Below, in pieces: positions 58,785-64,000 of a stretch of DNA of 64,000 bases. The stretch lies in assembly GCA_007844125.1 (NCBI GenBank), contig CM017556.1:72288193-72352192 (forward strand), in the 5' to 3' direction. A program made the translations under genes and the position numbers. The notes under the pieces were generated by a model. That model was not told the DNA's origin. It made no database searches and worked only from the letters and a program-made list of their open reading frames with translations. Every line of letters starts with the position of its first letter. Position 1 is the stretch's first letter. The stretch is from Sinonovacula constricta (lineage: Eukaryota > Mollusca > Bivalvia > Cardiida > Solecurtidae).

Positions 58785-61713
58785 TTAAGAAGCTTCAATA
58801 TTGTTCGACATATATTCGTGTTCCAATGGCTCACGGCGTGGAGAGTTTCTAGTCTCTATGGCAATCAACTTCCGTTCCGTTTCTTCTGACTGTTCTAAAC
58901 AAGCGCCTTCTCTGATACAGTTGTGTCGTGACGTCATATCTGAGCACAGATTCGTTTCACGTTCAGCCGGTATAAGACACATGCAGTGTTTACCTTCATT
59001 ATCTGGGGCTTGCTTACAGCACACTTGGTACTCTTTGTACGAAAATTCTTTCGAAGTCGGATTTTGGTTTATTTCCCTTCCAGCTTGTTTGGTACACGTG
59101 TAACTTTCGTCTTCTACTTTTGGTGCGCATTTACAACATTTCTGATAACCTTCGTAAACATAGTGTTCTTCTGCAGTCAGGTTGGTATTATTACACACCT
59201 TACGCTGTTCATAATCTGTATAGTCAGCATGTCCATTTTCACTGAGCATATTTAGCGCCTCGATGTTGTTATCTTGCCAAGAGACCTCACAACAAGAACG
59301 ATTCAAATCATTCATAGCACCATTCACATAAATAATTTCATTTAGTTCGCACGATTGAAATCGACTATCAAATGAATCACAAACTATATTGAGTTCGTTG
59401 AAGTCACGAGTGATGCCATTCAGTGCGGACGTGTTGTAGTGAGTCTGTGAGCAAGCTGACAGAGAGTTTTGGTCGGGCAGATTGTCTGCCGTGCTTCGGT
59501 TTGACATTGCCCTTGGACCAGAAAAGGAGTCTGCAGAAGCCTGTGGAAAAGGAACCAATGTCATAACTACTCAGGTTAATGATCATGGATCTCAAAGCTA
59601 TGTAGATAAGAGGAAAGTTATATAGTTTAAACATTAAGACACCACTCAAGAACACTCATGTCCTTTATATATGGGTATAGGTTATATGTAGTTATGCAGA
59701 TGGTGACAACATGTGAATGAGCGTTTATAGCATTTTGTAAGTTTTTGTATGTTGTATTTAGGAATTGTGTGTACCTTGCCCAAATTAAAGACATTCGTAG
59801 GCATTCTTGTCTGATCGTGTTGTATGAAAGAAATGTATATAGACCAAACAAGCCTTCAGTACCTAGTGGAGCATTAGGTACAGAGTCCTTGTACGGGATG
59901 ACCCAAGTACAAACCCTTGCCATGGTATAGCAATGTGGTTAAATGGCAGTGGTATACAATGTAGCTTCCTTGCTGACGCTCAAGCAAATATAAGGGTAAC
60001 TCCACGAATGGTCGGCCCGATATCAGATAATGTGAACTACTGCTGTAGCAAGCCTCCTGTTCAAGGTGTGCAATACACGGTGAAGGCGGAGCTTGATCTG
60101 CTTCAAGTCAGAACCGTCTCCAAGGTAACCGAAATATTGTTGGTGGGATAATTAACCCCCAAAACCTAGCAATATCTACCTGAGTATCAGGAATATCAGG
60201 AATACTGTCGGGCAGACTTGTTTTATCATCGTCTACATTCTCGCTAGACGTGTTCTTTGAGTTTTCTGGAAGGTAAAATAATATAAAGGATAATATGCAT
60301 GTCCCGTCGGCATGTTACATTATCAAATACAAACACAGACGTAAACAAGAATACCATCAATAGTATACACCCTCATCATCACAAATATCCAGGACAGTGC
60401 TCGGAGTAAAGGTCTTGTATGTCAATAAGTTGTTTCATGCAAAAAAATAATATTGAAAGAAAACCTGTAGTTAATGAAATGACGGAGTTAACTTCAGTTA
60501 AACTTGACGCCTTTTTGGCTCCGTCAGCAACGGTTTATAGTTTGTTTTAAGATCCTTATTGCAACTGAATCGACCGCGTGAGTAAAATAGAAAACGTAAC
60601 TTCTTGGACAATTCTTTAAGACAAAATAGTCGAGAATTTCCGATAAAGTTATGTTAAACGAACCTTTTATTAACAGCTGAAATGTAGCATCTTTCAAGAT
60701 TGTCAAGCAGTTAAGTGCTAGCCTTTTATACTCCTGCTTTAAGATCTGCATGCGGCCATTTTTCACCTTCGTTTATTTTTAGTAAAATAATTTATGACTT
60801 TTGTTGAAAAGATTTAACATTATTTTATTTATAATACACTGTAAATTATAATATTTAAAAAGACGAACATATATTTTAATTTTGTCACTCTGTGAACATT
60901 AAGAAAGTTATTAAAATCTTTAATGACTGAAATAGCAATCCACAAAATATCGGCAATGTATTAAAATGTTAACTTTATTTACATGTTTTAATTGTCGATT
61001 GGCATTTGTTGTAGCATACAACGTCAATTTCGTCTTTATCTCAATAGATGAATAACATGGGATGAATGTTCATTTTACCTTAGCATTCTTTCAATATCTT
61101 TGTATGACTTGACTTTTCCATATTATTCAGTACAGCCACATCAAGGCTTTATAAAGCTGTGTGGCTTCTTGCTATAACAAGGTTTTATAACAAGGAAGCG
61201 AAAGCATCTCGACCTCTGTATTGACCTCAGCAACACCTTATAACATAATTGTAGGAGCAATGTTCAGAAGGCAGAAAATAAGAAAATAAGAAAGGTCCTA
61301 TAAGAATTACCACAGATATCTAAATCTAAACTACCTCTAGACAAAGGCAAATGGGATAAATGTAAAAGTGACAAAACCACAGGGACAAAAACACAGGGAC
61401 GAGACACAACACACAAAAAGAAAAACCACCAGTCAGCTAAAGTGGACATTTCATCACCGCAAAGATAGTTATAACAGCGATGTTTAGGATGAAAATAATT
61501 CTACCATTAAAAAGTGGGCACGTCATTTCCGCAATGATAGTTATAGAAGCAAGGTTTAGAGACAAACTGTACTACCTTCATAAAGTGGGCACTTCATCTC
61601 CGCAATAAGCTGAGCAAGTTTCCACGGGTTCTCCAGGTCTGCGATGGGCGCATTCAGGCCGATGGATTGTGCCTTCTCGTGAATCAGTCGACGTTTCTCT
61701 TGGGACTTGCCGG
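58785..61713 (-). CDS. Unrecognised gene, three 3'-terminal exons; C-terminal tandem cysteine-rich repeats
   Basis: Three exons join in frame: 61713-61576 (in phase 2, out phase 1), 60265-60180 (out phase 0), and 59540-58785 (to the TAA stop), about 325 codons in total. All use canonical splice sites. The first encodes a basic then amphipathic stretch (QEKRRLIHEKAQSIGLNAPI, then DLENPWKLAQLIAEMKCPLY). The second is acidic (VDDDK, PDSIPDIPDTQ). The last is polar and cysteine-rich, with two related units of about 33 aa: YQKCCKCAPKVEDE...REIN and YQVCCKQAPDNEG...RETN. No signal peptide or membrane helix is visible in this part. Upstream exons are not found between 61714 and the window end, where the 60-bp array begins. 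I do not recognise the family. It lies on the opposite strand downstream of macoilin exons 1-2. Confidence 0.7.
59720..60165 (+). mobile_element. Possible SINE-like repeat with gttggtggga tail
   Basis: It contains 'agtggtatacaatgtagctt' and 'gctcaagcaaatat', like the element at 45960-46215, and ends in 'ttgttggtgggataattaac', a tail type also seen near 4027 and 42915. It lies in an intron of the - strand gene, ending 15 bp from the donor-side end of its 60180-60265 exon. The boundaries are approximate. Confidence 0.4.
61264..61445 (-). mobile_element. 3' part of a dispersed element (copy 2 of 2 in the window)
   Basis: On the - strand it reads 'tggtggtttttctttttgtg' + 'tgttgtgtctcgtccctgtg', then 'tttgcctttgtctagaggta' and 'ataggacctttcttatttt'. 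This aligns block by block with 56238-56400 and adds a short internal duplication (tttttgtccctgtggttttg). It is intronic in the - strand gene. Confidence 0.65.
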
Positions 61714-62134
61714 CTGGATGTAGAGAACATACATCTGTTATTGTGCGAAACTGTTATTGTGCGAAACAGAAAAGGAAAAATGAATAACAAGCCGTAACGT
61801 TACAAGAATTAAACCAAGTCAATAGTATAAAATACCGGAGTCATATTTATAGTTGTATACAATTTAGTAGATATGAGTTACATAGACATGTATGTACATG
61901 CATGTATAAATTTTTTAAGTCAGTTTATAATTACCTATATATTGTCTATGCTTAATGTTCGGTTGTTGTAGAAACCTTTTGACAAATCAACCGAACAGAT
62001 GGACAGTAGTCTGTATTATCTTTTTAATTGTAATGAAAACGCCTTAGTAGTGTATGAAGACGATAGATATGCGATCTAGTCCCTCTGTTGTGTTTATATA
62101 TAGACAACGAAACGGTTCGGATTATATGCTAAAG

Positions 62135-64000
62135 GAACATATGGCAAATTTTATCGGTGAGAAAGGAACACATGGTTTGTTTGTTTGCTGCAGGAAGCCG
62201 TTTGGTTCTGTGTGTATAACAATGGAGCATACGGTTTGTTTTGTTGGCTGCAGAAAGGTATTTGGTTCTATGTGTATAACAATGGAACATAAGGTTTGTT
62301 TTGCTGACTGCAGGAAGGTATTTGCTTCTGTGTGTATAACAATGGAACATAAGGTTTGTTTTGCTGGCTGCAAAAAGGTATTTGGTTCTGTGTGTATAAC
62401 AATGGAACATAAGGTTTGTTTTACTGGCTGCAGGAAGGTATTTGGTTTTATGTGTATAACAATGGAACATAAGGTTTGTTTTGCTGGCTGCAGGAAGGTA
62501 TTTGGTTTTATGTGTATAACAATGGAACATAAGGTTTGTTTTGCTGGCTGCAGGAAGGTATTTGGTTCTATGTGTATAACAATGGAACATAAGGTTTGTT
62601 TTGTTGGCTGCAGAAAGGTATTTGCTTCTGTGTGTATAACAATGGAACATAAGGTTTGTTTTACTGGCTGCAGGAAGGTATTTGGTTTTATGTGTATAAC
62701 AATGGAACATAAGGTTTGTTTTGCTGGCTGCAGGAAGGTATTTGGTTCTATGTGTATAACAATGGAACATAAGGTTTGTTTTGTTGGCTGCAGAAAGGTA
62801 TTTGGTTCTGTGTGTATAACAATAGAACATAAGGTTTGTTTTGTTGGCTGCAGGGAGGCCTTTGGTTCTGTGTGTATAACAATAGAACATAAGGTTTGTT
62901 TTACTGGCTTCAGGAAGGTATTTGGTTCTGTGTGTATAACAATGGAACATAAGGTTTGTTTTACTGGCTGCAGGAAGGTATTTGGTTTTGTGTGTATAAC
63001 AATGGAACATCAGGTTTGTTTTGTTGGCTGCAGGAAGGTATTTGGTTCTGTGTGTATAACAATGGAACATAAGGTTTGTTTTGTTGGCTGCAGGAGGGTA
63101 TTTGGTTCTATGTGTATAACAATAGAACATAAGGTTTGTTTTGTTGGCTGCAGGAAGGTATTTGGTTCTGTGTGTATAACAATGGAACATAAGGTTTGTT
63201 TTGTTGGCTGCAGGAAGGTATTTGGTTCTGTGTGTATAACAATAGAACATAAGGTTTGTTTTGTTGGCTGCAGGAAGGTATTTGGTTCTGTGTGTATAAC
63301 AATGGAACATAAGGTTTGTTTTGTTGGCTGCAGGAAGGTATTTGGTTCTGTGTGTATAACAATGGAACATAAGGTTTGTTTTGCTGGCTGCAGGAAGGTG
63401 TTTGGTTCTATGTGTATAACAATGGAACATAAGGTTTGTTTTGTTGGCTGCAGGAAGGTATTTGGTTCTGTGTGTATAACAATGGAACATAAGGTTTGTT
63501 TGCTGGCTGCAGGAAGGTATTTGGTTCTATGTGTATAACAATAGAACATAAGGTTTGTTTTGCTGGCTGCAGGAAGGTATTTAGTTCTATGTGTATAACA
63601 AGGGAACATAAGGTTTGTTTTGTCGGCTGCAGAAAGTTATTTGGTTCTATGTGTATAACAATGGAACATAAGGTTAGTTTTGTTGGCTGCAGAAGGAATT
63701 TGTTCTATGTGTATAGCAAGGGAACATAAGGTTTGTTTTGTTGGCTGCAGGAAGGTATTTGGTTCTATGTGGATAACAATAGAACATAAGGTTTGTTTTG
63801 CTGGCTGCAGGAAGGTGTTTGGTTCTATGTGTATAACAATGGAACATAAGGTTTGTTTTGTTGGCTGCAGGAAGGCGTTTGGTTCTGTGTGTATAACAAT
63901 GGAACACAAGGTTTGTTTTGCTGGCTGCAGGAAGGTATTTGGTTCTATGTGTATAACAATGGAACATAAGGTTTGTTTTGTTGGCTGCAGGGAGGTATTT
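62135..64000 (+). repeat. 60-bp minisatellite, at least 30 copies, running off the window
   Basis: The period is exactly 60 bp for most of the array: 'aacaatggaacataaggttt' + 'gttttgttggctgcaggaag' + 'gtatttggttctgtgtgtat'. The first units (from 62135) are more diverged and later units nearly identical, with a few 1-base deletions after 63490. Because 60 is a multiple of three, long frames stay open on + (494 codons, 20-aa GCRKVFGSVCITMEHKVCFV-type units) and on - (453 codons). Neither is supported as a gene. Confidence 0.97.

Noticed and set aside
62054..63538. A 494-aa protein with 20-aa C-x3-C...H repeats resembling zinc fingers (C-F-x-G-C-R-K-x-F)
   Set aside because: It is the translation of the 60-bp array. 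The opposite strand is equally open, the second His of a C2H2 finger is absent, and variation is not codon-like. It is a stop-free tandem unit.

Overview
This is an AT-rich, intron-rich animal nuclear sequence, most likely from a lophotrochozoan and probably a bivalve mollusc. That taxonomic call is an inference. It rests on small exons with canonical GT/AG introns, tRNA-derived SINE-like repeats, tails of the 'gttggtggga...ttaa' type that I associate with bivalve genomes, and very abundant minisatellites. There are no prokaryotic features. One 100-N scaffold gap lies at 47635-47734.

Four genes can be supported. (1) + strand, 835-23366: a seven-exon secreted or membrane-anchored protein of 893 aa. 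It is built from two copies of a GPR158/GPR179-type ectodomain (Cache-like domain plus cysteine-rich EGF-like stalk). The two copies have the same intron positions and phases, are joined by a linker with three furin-type sites, and the protein ends in a GPI-type hydrophobic tail instead of seven transmembrane helices. (2) - strand, 40733-29571: the complete 16-exon gene for the CCT chaperonin theta subunit (CCT8, 546 aa). (3) + strand, from 40959: exons 1 and 2 of macoilin (MACO1/TMEM57), head-to-head with CCT8 and only 225 bp away; later exons are not found. (4) - strand, 61713-58785: the three 3'-terminal exons of an unrecognised gene whose last exon encodes a tandem pair of cysteine-rich repeats.

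Region by region: 1-0.8 kb is the upstream flank. From 0.8 to 25.3 kb lies the GPR158-like gene, with minisatellites in introns 1, 2, 5 and 6 and in the 3'UTR. From 25.3 to 29.5 kb is intergenic sequence with a SINE flanked by an intact target-site duplication and a 50-54-bp tandem array. From 29.5 to 40.7 kb is CCT8, with a SINE-like element and a degenerate tRNA in its introns. From 40.7 to 41 kb is a compact divergent promoter. From 41 to 57 kb is apparent macoilin intron 2 or misjoined sequence; it holds the gap, a 3-kb 51-bp array, a 1-kb 36-bp array, SINE-like copies and a decayed retroelement that looks Penelope-like. From 57 to 62 kb is the novel - strand gene, and from 62.1 kb to the window end is a strict 60-bp array.

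The genes do not form one pathway. CCT8 is cytosolic protein folding, macoilin is an ER membrane protein of neurons, and the first gene encodes extracellular ligand-binding-type domains. The most novel item is the duplicated, 7TM-less, furin-punctuated GPR158-like protein. Most long open frames in the window are by-products of tandem arrays whose unit length is a multiple of three (24, 51 and 60 bp) and should not be read as proteins.
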